DNA of 64,000 nucleotides from Symsagittifera roscoffensis. Taxonomy: Eukaryota > Xenacoelomorpha > Acoela > Convolutidae. The stretch covers positions 30,290,401-30,354,400 of the forward strand of contig NC_087067.1 in the NCBI RefSeq assembly GCF_963678635.1, read 5' to 3'. Position numbers and translations under genes: made by a program. Under the pieces are notes generated by a model, which was not told where the DNA came from, searched no databases, and worked only from the letters and a program-made list of their open reading frames with translations. Positions 30,653-44,227 of the stretch are shown here, in pieces. Within the stretch, counting starts at the first letter, position 1. Each line of letters starts with the position of its first letter.

Positions 30653-31235
30653 GACAGAAAGCCTAAACTGGAATTTAAATCAGGGAGGCGTCTGTAGCTT
30701 TTTTAAAATTTTGAGGGTTCGTAAGAAACACTTCAATAAAGTGCTTCTTTCGAGACAAAAGGTCAAAATACAAATTTAATTCCAATTTTATATCTAAACA
30801 GTTCATTGTTAAAGATTTCTTACTCGTACAAAAAACTTGGCTCATGAGCATGAAATTGTAAAGTTTGAGGATATGCGTAATAAAGCAGATGGGGGGCGTG
30901 AAGTTTTGGTACAAATCGTTTTCTGCACTAAAAACAAGACTTATTATGATCTGATTTGATATTTTTTTCCCTTGAAACATTGTTTTCGACAGTAAAATTT
31001 AAAATCTTATGGCCTACAAAACTTTCCAGTGGATTCCCAAAGATCGAGTTAATCGAACACACAGAACTCAAAATTAGATTATGAAGATGAGCTTCTGAAA
31101 ATTATAAGAAAGAGCGAGAAACAGCTTAAGCAAATCTATCAATAAAAATAAAAATCATAACAATAATCCGTATAATCATAATAATAATAATCATAAAAAC
31201 ACAGAATTTAGGAAAAAATTAAAGGGTCAAATCAG

Positions 31236-31620
31236 TGTGACATCACTTCATGATGTCATGCATTCTTATGCTATAATAGATTACATAATAAACCTTGTTA
31301 ATGAAATGAAGTTCATACATTTGTGTCTATTTAACTAAGTAAAAATTGATGGTAATTGAGATTTAGACCGAGCTACTAATAAAAATGGGTAGACCTGAAA
31401 AGAATAAAATAAAACAATCATGCTCTATCTTGCGCCGAACGACAAGCGATATTCCAGAAGTTAAGAACCGAACCCTGCATCCTTAAAAGCAAGATAAGTC
31501 TTAACCGCTCGAGACATAAAAATTATGAATACAAATAAATAATAATTGATTGCCAGTAGCGCTAATAGATATTCGAACAGCTCGCAACTATTATAATAAA
31601 CGACGATATAGCTGTACACA
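31236..31620 (+). repeat. LTR-like repeat 3
   Basis: Counterpart of repeat 1 in the second 3.9-kb copy, also 385 bp. Confidence 0.5.
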
Positions 31621-32291
31621 GCCATCCGAAGGATACTGTTGCAAGAAAACTTACAACGATGTTTTTTATTCTTAGCGATATCCCGAAAAAAAACCTAGCT
31701 GATCTCAGAAAGACATTCACGTCAGAAATCATGCACGAAATGGCAACTTTGCTCGAAATTCAAATTAACCATGCGACACTGAAACACCCGCAGACTATCG
31801 GCCTTGTCGAACGCTCTCATGGACCTCTTAAAAGAATCCTAAATCTGAACACCAATGAACAATGGTCAGATTGGCACAAATATGTGCCACTGGCAACATT
31901 CATCCACAATACTTCATGCTCTTCTTCAATTGGATGCTGCCCAAGCTCAATTTTCCATGGAAGAGAACCGACAAAACCACTTGATCCCCACTTCTCAACG
32001 AAAGCAATGGAAACAACGACAGCCGAATCCGATTTTGCTACGGCAATGCAAAATGCGATGTTAGTAAAGTTCAAAAAAAACGAAAAAGAAATTAATTTCT
32101 GCATACCAGAAACACCGAGGATATTACGATCAAAAAGCACTTGCCCAGCCACTGAAACTGAATTCTTTTTGTTTATTATTAAACACTTTGTCGACAATTC
32201 AATCAGATTTTGGAAGCAAATCAATGCAAGTCTGGATACCATTGTACAGAGTAGAGAAAGTATTGACAAAATCAAACTACATCATTTGTAA
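31621..32291 (+). pseudogene. Gypsy-like integrase fragment, copy A2
   Basis: Same fragment as A1. It is frameshifted within the A-run near 32070-32090, so the C-terminal part reads in a different frame from A1. Confidence 0.8.
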
Positions 32292-34157
32292 AATGTGAAA
32301 TAATTACACACAATGCGTACACCGGATTCGTATCAGACCTGTTGTTCCACAACATCAACCAGAAGATCCCAAAACCATTGAACCAAGTAAATTTGAAACG
32401 TATTCATCATTTGGCAAGTATCGAAGTGAACCAGGACTCTTCCGCGATTCTTTGCCTGAACTCTTAGACGATATCCAACCCGAGAACGGTGGACATAGCA
32501 ACCTTCCCGATGCACCTGCACGAATCCGACTATCAATACCCATTAGAGGACCCGCAGCAGCACCAATTACTCCAGCAGTAGTCCCCCCAATTCCAGCAGT
32601 AGCAGCACCAATAGTTGCGCCATTACCACCGGTACCGCCACCAAAAAACCACTGACTACATCAGCAATTCCGCCTAACCCAGACCCAGAATCATTAGCCC
32701 CACCTGATTTTGAATATAACGATGGACTCCTTAACAACGAGCCGATGCACGATGCAGCGGTAGCAAAAGAACTACTGTTAATCTCGTAAACAATGAACAA
32801 AACATGGCCCAAGAACCATCGCGAATGAAGCGCAAAGCAGCATTCGAAACTCGAGACAAGAGACTTTGCCAAACGCGATTCAGAAACGATCGATGTAAGT
32901 CCTAATTTCTTGGGCTCAGTGATCTTCAAACCACCAATGAGGAACGTGCAAGAAATGAGTCTACTAGCATACCACTTTTTGGAGATATAAATCAAATAGA
33001 AACAATCCCATGTTTTAAGATAGGAGAAACAAGAAAAACACATTTTGAGGGATATATTTTCAGAATTGCGAACAGAAAACTCCCAAATGAGCCAGAAAAC
33101 ATCCAATGGAATATTTGGGACAACCTCAAAAGGCTTTCAGAGATACTCAACAAGTTCTCTAAAACAGTGAAAGCACGATAAGCCCCAGAGAACAAACAAA
33201 AAATTAATGAAAAATCCAAATTTATCATCAATAATTCATCTTGACGCCAAATTTTGCCAAGTGAGCCAGCAATTACCTGGAATCGCTGGTAAGAGTGAAG
33301 TGCAACGTCTGTAGAAGAATTAAAAATACAACACAAAAGCCAGATTCTGCACAAAAGGACGTTGATTGCGACAAAATGCAAAACTTCGTTGAAAATGTGG
33401 AATTTTGACTTTACAAAAAAAATAAGTCAGGCCACCAGAGGCAAAAACACCCAAAGGAAGAAGATGAGAACACTTTCCAACTATCAGTTGATATTTGAAA
33501 ACAACAGTACAACTAATAAGCACGTACATCAAAGTACAAATTGCTTTACTAGCTGTCAACTTCGAAAATAAAATCCTGAACTTTTCGACAAAACAGAGCA
33601 CTGTCAATTTGTTGGTAAACAATTCACAACTAATGAGGCTAATAAAAGAAGCAAACCGCCCATGTTAACTTAAACAATCAACTGCAGCATCAATGGAGAA
33701 AAATGTGAAGGACATGCCTAAAAAACGATTGAAGGAAGCGATACGACAAAAAACAAATGAAAGAAAGCAAAGAACATAAATATTACACGCCACATCAATT
33801 GCCGCGCAAAATCTTTTACAGTTGATAAAAACAATGTCATGCTATTATCGAACTGACCTTATCATGTATCACTTAACTCTCATAACCCGATTCAATGTGG
33901 CTTTCTGTCCCCTTTAAAATATTTCCCATTTAAACTCAATTCAATTTTATTTCACAATATAAATTGAAGTAAAAAAACTGTGCTTCTAAATCATTGAGTG
34001 TGAACTTTTTCTTTCGATAACCTAATAAAAACATGAAAAATTTTCCTGTAGCAGTATATGCTTTGTCAAATTGATTGTAAAATTTTTTAAAATGACTTAT
34101 TTGATCTGTAAAAAGTCAAAAATTAACCACACGCGAAGATTTCTTCTTGTGAGGTAG
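32292..34157 (+). pseudogene. Pol tail and decayed 3' internal part, copy A2
   Basis: Repeats 28398-30253 with few changes. The Pro/Ala-rich stretch is at about 32520-32650. Confidence 0.6.
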
Positions 34158-34556
34158 TGTGACATCACTGTATGATGTCATGCAATTTTATGCTATGAAA
34201 AATTACATGATTAACCTTATTAATGAAATGAAGCTCATACATTCATTTTTATTTAACTATGTAAACATTGATGGTAATTGATACCAGTCATTAGAGATTT
34301 AGACCGAGCTACTAATCAAATGGGTATACTTGAACAGAAAAAAAACATTACAATCATGCTCCGTCTTGCGCCGAACGACAAGCGATATTCCAGAAGTAAA
34401 GAATCGAATCCTGCGTCCTTAAAAGCAAGATAAATCTTAACCGCTCGAGACATAAAAATTATGAATACAAATCGATCATAATTGATTGCCAGTAGCGCTA
34501 ATAGATATTCGAAAAGCTCGAAACTATTATAATAAACGACGATATAGCTGTCCACA
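34158..34556 (+). repeat. LTR-like repeat 4
   Basis: Last LTR-like repeat of the 3.9-kb pair and also the first element of the 6.1-kb higher-order array. Confidence 0.5.
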
Positions 34557-34927
34557 GCCATCCAAAGGATACTGTTGCAAGAAAACTTACAACGATGTTT
34601 CTCATTCTTAGCGATATCCCGAAAAAGATCCTAGCTGATCTCGGAAAGACATTCACGTCAGAAATGGCAACTTCGCTCAAAATTCAAATTGACCATGCGA
34701 CACTGAAACACCCGCAGACTATCGGCCTTGTCGAACGATCTCATGGACCTCTTAAAAGAATCCTAAAGCTGAACACCAATAAACAATGGTCAGATTGGCA
34801 CAAATATGTCCCACTGGCTACAATCATCCACAATACTTCATACTCTTCTTCAATTGGATGCTGCCCAAGCTCAAAACACCCAAAGGAAGAAGATGAGAAC
34901 ACTTTCCAACTATCAGCTGATATTTGA
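34557..34927 (+). pseudogene. Short integrase fragment, unit H1
   Basis: Integrase core end with HATLKHPQTIGLVERSH intact. Just after SIGCCPSS a deletion joins it to the decayed 3' part (the frame then reads KHPKEEDENTF). The same deletion is present in units H2 and H3. Confidence 0.75.
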
Positions 34928-35585
34928 AAACAACAGTACAACTAATTAGCACGTACATCAAAGTACAAATTGCTTTACTAGCTGTCAGCTTCGAAAATAC
35001 AATCCTGAACTTTTCGACAAAACAGAGCACTGTCATATTGTTGGTAACCAATTCACAACTAATGAGGCTAATAAAAGAAGCAAACCGCCCGTGTTAACTT
35101 AAACAATCAACTGCAGCATCAATGGAGAAAAATGTGAAGGACATGCTTAAAAAACGATTGAAGGAAGCGATACGACAAAAAACAAATGAAAGAAAGCAAA
35201 GAACATAAATATTACACGCCACATCAATTGCCGTGCAAAATAATTTACAGTTGATAAAAACAATGTCATGCTATTATCGAACTGACCTTATCATGTATCA
35301 CTTAACTCCCATAACCCGATTCAATGTGGCTTTCTGTCCCCTTTAAAATATTTCCCATTTAAACTCAATTCAACTTTATTTCACAATATAAATTGAAGTA
35401 GAAAATTGTGCTTCTAAATCATTGAGTGTGAACTTTTTCTTTCGATAACCTAATAAAAACATGAAAAATTTTCCTGTAGCAGTATATGCTTTGTCAAATT
35501 GATTGTAAAATTTTTTAAAATGACTTATTTGAACTGTAAACAGTCAAAAATTAACCACCCGCGAAGATTTCTTCTTGTGAGGTAG
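34928..35585 (+). other. Decayed internal part, unit H1
   Basis: Corresponds to about 29590-30253 of copy A1. No intact frame. Confidence 0.5.
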
Positions 35586-35984
35586 TGTGACATCACTGTA
35601 TGATGTCATGCATTTTTATGCTATGAAAAATTACATGATTAACCTTATTAATGAAATGAAGCTCATACATTCATTTTTATTTAACTATGTAAACATTGAT
35701 GGTAATTGATACCAGTCATTAGAGATTTAGACCGAGCTACTAATCAAATGGGTAGACTTGAACAGAAAAAAAAACATTACAATCATGCTCTGTCTTGCGC
35801 CGAACGACAAGCGATATTCCAGAAGTAAAGAATCGAATCCTGCGTCCTTAAAAGCAAGATAAATCTTAACCTCCGAGACATAAAAATTATGAATACGAAT
35901 CGATCATAATTGATTGCGAGTAGCGCTAATAGATATTCGAAAAGCTCGCAACTATTATAATAAACGACGATATAGCTGTCCACA
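35586..35984 (+). repeat. LTR-like repeat 5
   Basis: Second LTR-like repeat of unit H1. It lacks the CG of CCGCTCGAGAC (reads CCTCCGAGAC), a mark shared with repeats 7 and 9. Confidence 0.5.
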
Positions 35985-37330
35985 GCCATCCGAAGGATAC
36001 TGTTGCAAGAAAATTTACAACGATGTTTCTCATTCTTAGCGATATCCCGAAAAAGATCCTAGCTGATCTCGGAAAGACATTCACGTCAGAAATGGCAACT
36101 TCGCTCAAAATTCAAATTAACCATGCGACACTGAAACACCCGCAGAATATCGGCCTTGTCGAATGATCTCATGGACCTCTTAAAAGAATCCTAAAGCTGA
36201 ACACCAATAAACAATGGTCAGATTGGCACAAATATGTCCCACTGGCTACAATCATCCACAATACTTCATACTCTTCTTCAATTGGATGCTGCCCAAGCTC
36301 AATTTTCCATGAAAGAGAACCGACAAAACCACTTGCTCCACTTTTCAACGAAAGCAATGGAAACAGTGACAGCCGAATCCGATTTTGTTACGGCAATGCA
36401 AGATGCGATGTTAGTAAAGTTCGAAGAAACGAAAAAGAATTTAATTTCTGCATACCAGAAACACCGAGGATATTACGATCAAAAAGCACTTGCTCAGCCA
36501 CTGAAACTGAATTCATTTTGTTTATTATTAAATCTTTTGTCGACAATTCAATCAGATTTTGGAAGCAAATCAATGCAAGTCTGGATACCATTGTACAGAG
36601 TAGAAAAAATATTGACAAATTCAAATTACATCATTTGTAAAATGAGAACTAATTACACGCAATGCGTACACCGGATTCGTATCCGACCTGTTATTCCACA
36701 ACATCAACGAGAAGATCGCAAAACCATTGAAGTAAATTTGAAACGGATCCATCACTTGGCAAGTATCGAAGTGAACCAGGACTCTCCGACGAGTCTTTGC
36801 CTAAACTCTTAGACGATATCCAACCCGAGAACGGTGGACAAAGCAACCATCCCAATGCAGGTGTACAAATACGACTATCAATACCCATTGGAGGACCCGC
36901 AGCAGCACCAATTACTCCGGCAGTAGTCCCCCCAATTCCAGCAGTAGCAGCAGCACCAATAGTTGCGCCATTACCACCGGTACCGCCACCAAAAAACCAC
37001 TGCCGTCATCAGCAATTCCACCGAACCCAGACCCAGAATCAGCGACACTTGAGTTTGAATATAACGATGGACTCCTTAACAACGAGCCGATGCACGATGC
37101 AGCGGTTGCAGCAGAATCAACTACTGTTAATCTCGTAAACAATGGACAAAACATGGCCCAAGAACCATCGCGAATGAAGCGCAAAGCAGCATTCGAAGCT
37201 CGAGACAAGATACTCTGCCAAACGCGATTTAGAAACGATTTGCGATATCACTCTATTCCACCACTCGAGCAACAACCACAAAAAAACCTATTGAGAACAA
37301 TACATACACATTGCAGTTCCTATTTCTCCC
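35985..37330 (+). pseudogene. Integrase plus tail, b type, unit H1
   Basis: The integrase has TGA at 36164-36166 where other copies have the Arg of VERSH, plus a private 2-base loss in the KPLD region. The tail is frameshifted after about 36790 and continues in the next frame with PKLLDDIQPENGG and the Pro/Ala-rich stretch. Confidence 0.75.
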
Positions 37331-38100
37331 AGTCAAAGAATTTCCTCAATTTCTTTTAAGAGGCTATGGACTTCATCTAGACATTTCAACAGTTGAACTG
37401 TTGTCAACCTTTTAGGTTGAAAACCACACTCGTTTGGGTGTAGTTGTTTGAAAATATGAGTTGGAATTTTATCGAAATTGAGTCTTTCGAGTACTTTGGA
37501 GACTGAGAAGAGTAGACTTATTGGCCGATAACTAATTACCAATTGCTTGTCACTGTTCTTGCATATTGGACACATCTCGCTACGTTTCCACATGGTAGAA
37601 TAAGTTGATTTGCTTGAATTTTAATAAAAAGAAGGTGTAAAGTTTTTTTGAGATCATTCGCCATTTTTTCAGTATATGGTTTCCACGATTATTGGGCCCC
37701 TTAGCTTTATTCAATTTTAGGTTCACCATAGTTCTTTTGATTTCTGTTTCCTTGAAATAAAGACTCTCAATGACGCTTACATTGGTTTGATTCAAAATGC
37801 AAGGTTTCTCATTTGGTTTATTGAACACGCTTTGGAATTACTGGTTGAATAGATTTTTGATATCTCTGTCGTTATAGGCCCTTTTTGTTGTCCCACTATA
37901 AAGTTGGTGGTAGTATCTTTGTCGTACATGTACTCTTGACATATTTCTGTTGATTGGCAACGTTTCTACCCTCAAAAGTAACGGCTTCAAAAGCAGTTTG
38001 ATCTTCGTGAAGATTTATACAATTTTTTCCATATTTTCGAGCTTTGTTATCCCAGCCTTGGTGTATTGTTTTTCTATGTGTTTTCTTAAGGTTTTGAAAA
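37331..38100 (-). pseudogene. Antisense LINE RT fragment, b type, H1
   Basis: The minus strand encodes the linker (a KARKYGKNCINLHE stretch), NLKLNKAKGPNNRGN and YRPISLLFSVSKVLERL. This is the N-terminal part of a non-LTR reverse transcriptase, of a different family from the LINE at 2.4-7.4 kb. It is broken by two frame changes and carries no catalytic FADD box. Confidence 0.75.
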
Positions 38101-38133
38101 AGTATTGACAAATTCAAATACATCATTTGTAAA

Positions 38134-38892
38134 ATGGGAACTAATTACACACAATGCGTACACCGGATTCGTATCAGACATGTTGTGCAACAACATCAAC
38201 CAGAAGATCCCGAAAGCATTGACCCAACTAAATCTGAAACGGATCCATCATTTGGCAAGTATCGAAGTGAACCAGGACTCTTCGACGATTCTTTGCCTGA
38301 ACTCTTAGACAATATCAAACCCGAGAACGGTGGACAAAGCAACCTTCCCGATGCACCTGCACGAATCCGACTATCAATACCCATTGGAGGACCCGCAGCA
38401 GCACCAATTCCTCCGGCAGTAGTCCTAATTCCGGCAAGAGCAGCAGCACCAATAGTTGCGCCATTACCATCGGTACAGCCACCAATAGCAGCACTGCCGC
38501 CACCAGCAATTCTATCGGACACAGACCCAGAATCATTAGCTTCACATGAGTTTGAATATAACGATGGTCTCCTTAACAACGAGCCGATGCACGATGCAAC
38601 GGTAGCAGAATCAATTACTGTTAATCTCGGAAACAATGGACAAAACATGGCCCAAGAACCATCGCGAATGAAGCGCAAAGCAGCATTCGAAGCGCGAAAC
38701 AAGATACTTTGCCAAACGCGATTTAGAAACGATCTGCGATATCACTCTATTCCACCACGCGAGCAACAACCACGAAAAAACGTATTGACAACAATAGATG
38801 GACACATTGCAATTACTCTTCCTCCCAGTCAAAGACTTTCCTTAAATTTTTTAAAGATGCTAAGGACTTCATCTAGACAGTTCAACATTTGA
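38134..38892 (+). CDS. 252-residue pol-tail ORF, copy C1
   Basis: An uninterrupted frame beginning MGTNYTQCVHRIRIRH, the segment that in gypsy pol follows the integrase C-terminal domain. It has PELLDNIKPENGG, then a Pro/Ala-rich linker (residues about 80-125), an acidic part (SDTDPESLAS), a basic RMKRKAAFE segment and NDLRYHSIPP. The last ~20 residues come from the antisense LINE, so the C-terminus is chimeric. No known enzyme activity; translation is unproven. This copy has His in place of Pro in SPEFEYND. Confidence 0.45.
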   Translation: MGTNYTQCVHRIRIRHVVQQHQPEDPESIDPTKSETDPSFGKYRSEPGLFDDSLPELLDNIKPENGGQSNLPDAPARIRLSIPIGGPAAAPIPPAVVLIPARAAAPIVAPLPSVQPPIAALPPPAILSDTDPESLASHEFEYNDGLLNNEPMHDATVAESITVNLGNNGQNMAQEPSRMKRKAAFEARNKILCQTRFRNDLRYHSIPPREQQPRKNVLTTIDGHIAITLPPSQRLSLNFLKMLRTSSRQFNI

Positions 38893-39487
38893 ATTGTTGT
38901 CAATCTTTTTGGTTGAAAACCACAATCGTTTTGGTGTAGCTGTTTGAAAGTATGAATTGACATTTTATCGAAAATGAGTCTTTCGAGTACTTTGGAGACT
39001 GAGAACAGTAGACTTATTGGCCGATAACTAATTACCGATTGCTTGTCACTGTTCTTGTTTATTTGACACATCTCGCTACGTTTCCACATGGTAGGATAAG
39101 TTGATTTGCTTGAAATTGTAATGGAAAGAAGGTGTAAAGATTTCTTGAGTCCATTTGCCAATTTGTTCAGTATATGGTTTCCAAGATTATTGGGCCTTTA
39201 GCTTTATTCAATTTTAGGTTCACCATACTTCTTTTGATTTCTGCTTCCTTGAAACAAAGACTCTCAATGATGCTAATATTGGTTTGATTCAAAATGCAAG
39301 GTTTCTAATTTGGTTTATTGAACACGCTTTGGAATTACTGGTTGAATAGATTTTTGATATCTCTGTCGTTATAGGCATTTTTGTCGTCCCACTATAAAGT
39401 TGGTGGTAGTATCTTTGTCGTACATGTACTCTTGATATATTTCTGTTGATTGGCAACGTTTCTACCCTCAAAAGTAACGGCTTCAAA
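38893..39487 (-). pseudogene. Antisense LINE RT fragment, a type, H1
   Basis: Minus-strand MANGLKKSLHLL, YPTMWKRSEMC and YRPISLLFSVSKVLERLIF. At 39487 the LINE sequence ends after AACGGCTTCAAAA and switches to gypsy internal sequence. Confidence 0.75.
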
Positions 39488-40261
39488 ACTTCGTTGAAAA
39501 TGTGGAATTTTGACTTTACAAAAAAAATAAGTCAGGCCACCAGAGGCAAAAACACCCAAAGGAAGAAGATGAGAACACTTTCCAACTATCAGTTGATATT
39601 TGAAAACAACAGTACAACTAATAAGCACGTACATCAAACTACAAATTGCTTTACTAGCTGTCAACTTCGAAAATAAAATCCTGAACTTTTCGACAAAACA
39701 GAGCACTGTCAAATTGTTGGTAACCAATTCACAACTAATGAGGCTAATAAAAGAAGCAAACCGCCCATGTTAACTTAAACAATCAACTGCAGCATCAATG
39801 GAGAAAAATGTGAAGGACATGCCTAAAAAACGATTGAAGGAAGCGATACGACAAAAAACAAATGAAAGAAAGCAAAGAACATAAATATTACACGCCACAT
39901 CAATTGCCGCGCAAAATCTTTTACAGTTGATAAAAACAATGTCATGCTATTATCGAACTGACCTTATCATGTATCACTTAACTCTCATAACCCGATTCAA
40001 TGTGGCTTTCTGTCCCCTTTAAAATATTTCCCATTTAAACTGAATTCAATTTTATTTCACAATATAAATTGAAGTAAAAAACTTTGCTTCTAAATCATTG
40101 AGTGTGAACTTTTTTTTTCGATAACCTAATAAAAACATGAAAAATTTTCCTGTAGCAGTATATGCTTTGTCAAATTGATTGTAAAATTTTTTAAAATGAC
40201 TTATTTGAACTGTAAACAGTCAAAAATTAACCACACGCGAAGATTTCTTCTTGTGAGGTAG
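39488..40261 (+). other. Decayed gypsy-like internal part, end of H1
   Basis: Corresponds to about 29480-30253 of copy A1. It runs to the next LTR-like repeat. No intact gene. Confidence 0.5.
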
Positions 40262-40660
40262 TGTGACTTCACTGTATGATGTCATGCAATTTCATGCTAT
40301 GAAAAATTACATGATTAACCTTATTAATGAAATGAAGCTCATACATTCATTTTTATTTAACTATGTAAACATTGATGGTAATTGATACCAGTCATTAGAG
40401 ATTTAGACCGAGCTACTAATCAAATGGGTATACTTGAACAGAAAAAAAACATTACAATCATGCTCTGTCTTGCGCCGAACGACAAGCGATATTCCAGAAG
40501 TAAAGAATCGAATCCTGCGTCCTTAAAAGCAAGATAAATCTTAACCGCTCGAGACATAAAAATTATGAATACAAATTGATCATAATTGATTGCCAGTAGC
40601 GCTAATAGATATTCGAAAAGCTCGAAACTATTATAATAAACGACGATATAGCTGTCCACA
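40262..40660 (+). repeat. LTR-like repeat 6
   Basis: Starts unit H2. Its first palindrome arm is changed (TGACTTCA for TGACATCA). Confidence 0.5.
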
Positions 40661-41690
40661 GCCATCCAAAGGATACTGTTGCAAGAAAACTTACAACGAT
40701 GTTTCTCATTCTTAGCGATATCCCGAAAAAGATCCTAGTTGATCTCGGAAAGACATTCACGTCAGAAATGGCAACTTCGCTCAAAATTCAAATTAACCAT
40801 GCGACACTGAAACACCCGCAGACTATCGGCCTTGTCGAACGATCTCATGGACCTCTTAAAAGAATCCTAAAGCTGAACACCAATAAACAATGGTCAGATT
40901 GGCACAAATATGTCCCACTGGCTCTAATCATCCACAATACTTCATACTCTTCTTCAATTGGATGCTGCCCAAGCTCAAAACACCCAAAGGAAGAAGATGA
41001 GAACACTTTCCAACTATCAGCTGATATTTGAAAACAACAGTACAACTAATAAGCACGTACATCAAAGTACAAATTGCTTTACTAGCTGTCAGCTTCGAAA
41101 ATACAATCCTGAACTTTTCGACAAAACAGAGCACTGTCATATTGTTGGTAACCAATTCACAACTAATGAGGCTAATAAAAGAAGCAAACCGCCCATGTTA
41201 ACTTAAACAATCAACTGCAGCATCAATGGAGAAAAATGTGAAGGACATGCTTAAAAAATGATTGAAGGAAGCGATACGACAAAAAACAAATGAAAGAAAG
41301 CAAAGAACATAAATATTACACGCCACATCAATTGCCGTGCAAAATAATTTACAGTTGATAAAAACAATGTCATGCTATTATCGAACTGACCTTATCATGT
41401 ATCACTTAACTCCCATAACCCGATTCAATGTGGCTTTCTGTCCCCTTTAAAAAATTTCCCATTTAAACTCAATTCAATTTTAATTCACAATATAAATTGA
41501 AGTAAAAAAACTGTGCTTCTAAATCATTGAGTGTGAACTTTTTCTTTCGATAACCTAATAAAAACATGAAAAATTTTCCTGTAGCAGTATATGCTTTGTC
41601 AAATTGATTGTAAAATTTTTTAAAATGACTTATTTGAACTGTAAACAGTCAAAAATTAACCACCCGCGAAGATTTCTTCTTGTGAGGTAG
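40661..41690 (+). pseudogene. Short integrase fragment and internal part, unit H2
   Basis: Same deletion-bearing integrase fragment as in H1 (open 40699-41031), followed by decayed internal sequence. Confidence 0.7.
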
Positions 41691-42088
41691 TGTGACATCA
41701 CTGTATGATGTCATGCATTTTTATGCTATGAAAAATTACATGATTAACCTTATTAATGAAATGAAGCTCATACATTCATTTTTATTTAACTATGTAAACA
41801 TTGATGGTAATTGATACCAGTCATTAGAGATTTAGACCGAGCTACTAATCAAATGGGTAGACTTGAACAGAAAAAAAACATTACAATCATGCTCTGTCTT
41901 GCGCCGAACGACAAGCGATATTCCAGAAGTAAAGAATCGAATCCTGCGTCCTTAAAAGCAAGATAAATCTTAACCTCCGAGACATAAAAATTATGAATAC
42001 AAATCGATCATAATTGATTGCCAGTAGCGCTAATAGATATTCGAAAAGCTCGCAACTATTATAATAAACGACGATATAGCTGTCCACA
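41691..42088 (+). repeat. LTR-like repeat 7
   Basis: Second LTR-like repeat of unit H2, of the CCTCCGAGAC subtype. Confidence 0.5.
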
Positions 42089-43424
42089 GCCATCCGAAGG
42101 ATACTGTTGCAAGAAAATTTACAACGATGTTTCTCATTCTTAGCGATATCCCGAAAAAGATCCTAGCTGATCTCGGAAAGACATTCACGTCAGAAATGGC
42201 AACTTCGCTCAAAATTCAAATTAACCATGCGACACTGAAACACCCGCAGAATATCGGCCTTGTCGAATGATCTCATGGACCTCTTAAAAGAATCCTAAAG
42301 CTGAACACCAATAAACAATGGTCAGATTGGCACAAATATGTCCCACTGGCTACAATCATCCACAATACTTCATACTCTTCTTCAATTGGATGCTGCCCAA
42401 GCTCAATTTTCCATGAAAGAGAACCGACAAAACCACTTGATCTCCACTTTTCAACGAGAGCAATGGAAACAGTGACAGCCGAATCCGATTTTGTTACGGC
42501 AATGCAAGATGCGATGTTAGTAAAGTTCGAAGAATTTAATTTCTGCATACCATAAACACCGAGGATATTACGATCAAAAAGCACTTGCTCAGCCACTGAA
42601 ACTGAATTCATTTTGTTTATTATTAAATCTTTTGTCGACAATTCAATCAGATTTTGGAAGCAAATCAATGCAAGTCTGGATACCATTGTACAGAGTAGAA
42701 AAAATATTGACAAATTCAAACTACATCATTTGTAAAATGGGAACTAATTACACGCAATGCGTACACCGGATTCGTATCCGACCTGTTATTCCACAACATC
42801 AACGAGAAGATCGCAAAACCATTGAAGTAAATTTGAAACGGATCCATCACTTGGCAAGTATCGAAGTGAACCAGGACTCTCCGACGAGTCTTTGCCTAAA
42901 CTCTTAGACGATATCCAACCCGAGAACGGTGGACAAAGCAACCATCCCGATGCAGGTGTACAAATCCGACTATCAATACCCATTGGAGGACCCGCAGCAG
43001 CACCAATTACTCCGGCAGTAGTCCCCCCAATTCCAGCAGTAGCAGCAGCACCAATAGTTGCGCCATTACCACCGGTACCGCCACCAAAAAACCACTGCCG
43101 TCATCAGCAATTCCACCGAACCCAGACCCAGAATCAGCGACACTTGAGTTAGAATATAACGATAGACTCCTTAACAACGAGCCGATGCACGATGCAGCGG
43201 TTGCAGCAGAATCAACTACTGTTAATCTCGTAAACAAAGGACAAAACATGGCCCAAGAACCATCGCGAATGAAGCGCAAAGCAGCATTCGAAGCTCGAGA
43301 CAAGATATTCTGCCAAACGCGATTTAGAAACGATTTGCGATATCACTCTATTCCACCACTCGAGCAACAACCACAAAAAAACCTATTGAGAACAATACAT
43401 ACACATTGCAGTTCCTATTTCTCC
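42089..43424 (+). pseudogene. Integrase plus tail, b type, unit H2
   Basis: Carries the shared TGA in the VERSH codon (42268-42270). It also has an 11-base deletion near 42534 and a TAA from CAG near 42552; H3 shares both, H1 does not. Confidence 0.75.
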
Positions 43425-44195
43425 CAGTCAAAGAATTTCCTCAATTTTTTTAAGAGGCTATGGACTTCATCTAGACATTTCAACAGTTGAATTGTTGTCA
43501 ACCTTTTAGGTTGAAAACCACACTCATTTGGGTGTAGTTGTTTGAAAATATGAGTTGGAATTTTATCGAAATTGAGTCTTTCGAGAACTTTGGAGACTGA
43601 GAAGAGTAGACTTATTGGCCGATAACTAATTACCAATTGCTTGTCACTGTTCTTGCATATTGGACACATCTCGCTCCGTTTCCACATGGTAGAATAAGTT
43701 GATTTGCTTGAATTTTAATAAAAAGAAGGTGTAAAGTTTTTTTGAGTTCATTCGCCATTTTTTCAGTATAAGGTTTCCACGATTATTGGGCCCCTTAGCT
43801 TTATTCAATTTTAGGTTCACCATAGTTCTTTTGATTTCTGTTTTCTTGAAATAAAGACTCTCAATGACGCTTACATTGGTTTGATTCAAAATGCAAGGTT
43901 TCTCATTTGGTTTATTGAACACGCTTTGGAATTACTGGTTGAATAGATTTTTGATATCTCTGTCGTTATAGGCCCTTTTTGTTGTCCCACTATAAAGTTG
44001 GTGGTAGTATCTTTGTCGTACATGTACTCTTGACATATTTCTGTTGATTGGCAACGTTTCTACCCTCAAAAGTAACGGCTTCAAAAGCAGTTTGATCTTC
44101 GTGAAGATTTATACAATTTTTTCCATATTTTCGAGCTTTGTTATCCCAGCCTTGGTGTATTGTTTTTCTATGCGTTTTCTTAAGGTTTTGAAAAA
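43425..44195 (-). pseudogene. Antisense LINE RT fragment, b type, H2
   Basis: Same as 37331-38100. Here the frame with YRPISLLFSV ends in FFDWEK because one T is missing from the T-run near 43446. Confidence 0.75.
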
Positions 44196-44227
44196 GTATT
44201 GACAAATTCAAATACATCATTTGTAAA

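Larger units (their letters stand above)
26751..34556 (+). mobile_element. Two tandem copies of a gypsy-like segment (3,903-bp period)
   Basis: 26751-30653 and 30654-34556 are near-identical direct copies, both starting ACAGAAAGCC. Each contains ~580 bp of unassigned sequence, an LTR-like repeat, an integrase fragment with its C-terminal tail, ~1.2 kb of decayed 3' internal sequence, and a second LTR-like repeat. There is no gag, protease or RT, so these are internally deleted remnants. Confidence 0.8.

Noticed and set aside
38315-38545. Leu/Val-rich, membrane-like minus-strand frames opposite each 252-residue ORF, and the paired 168-residue frames
   Set aside because: They arise from reading the Pro/Ala (CCN/GCN) repeats on the opposite strand; not real membrane proteins.
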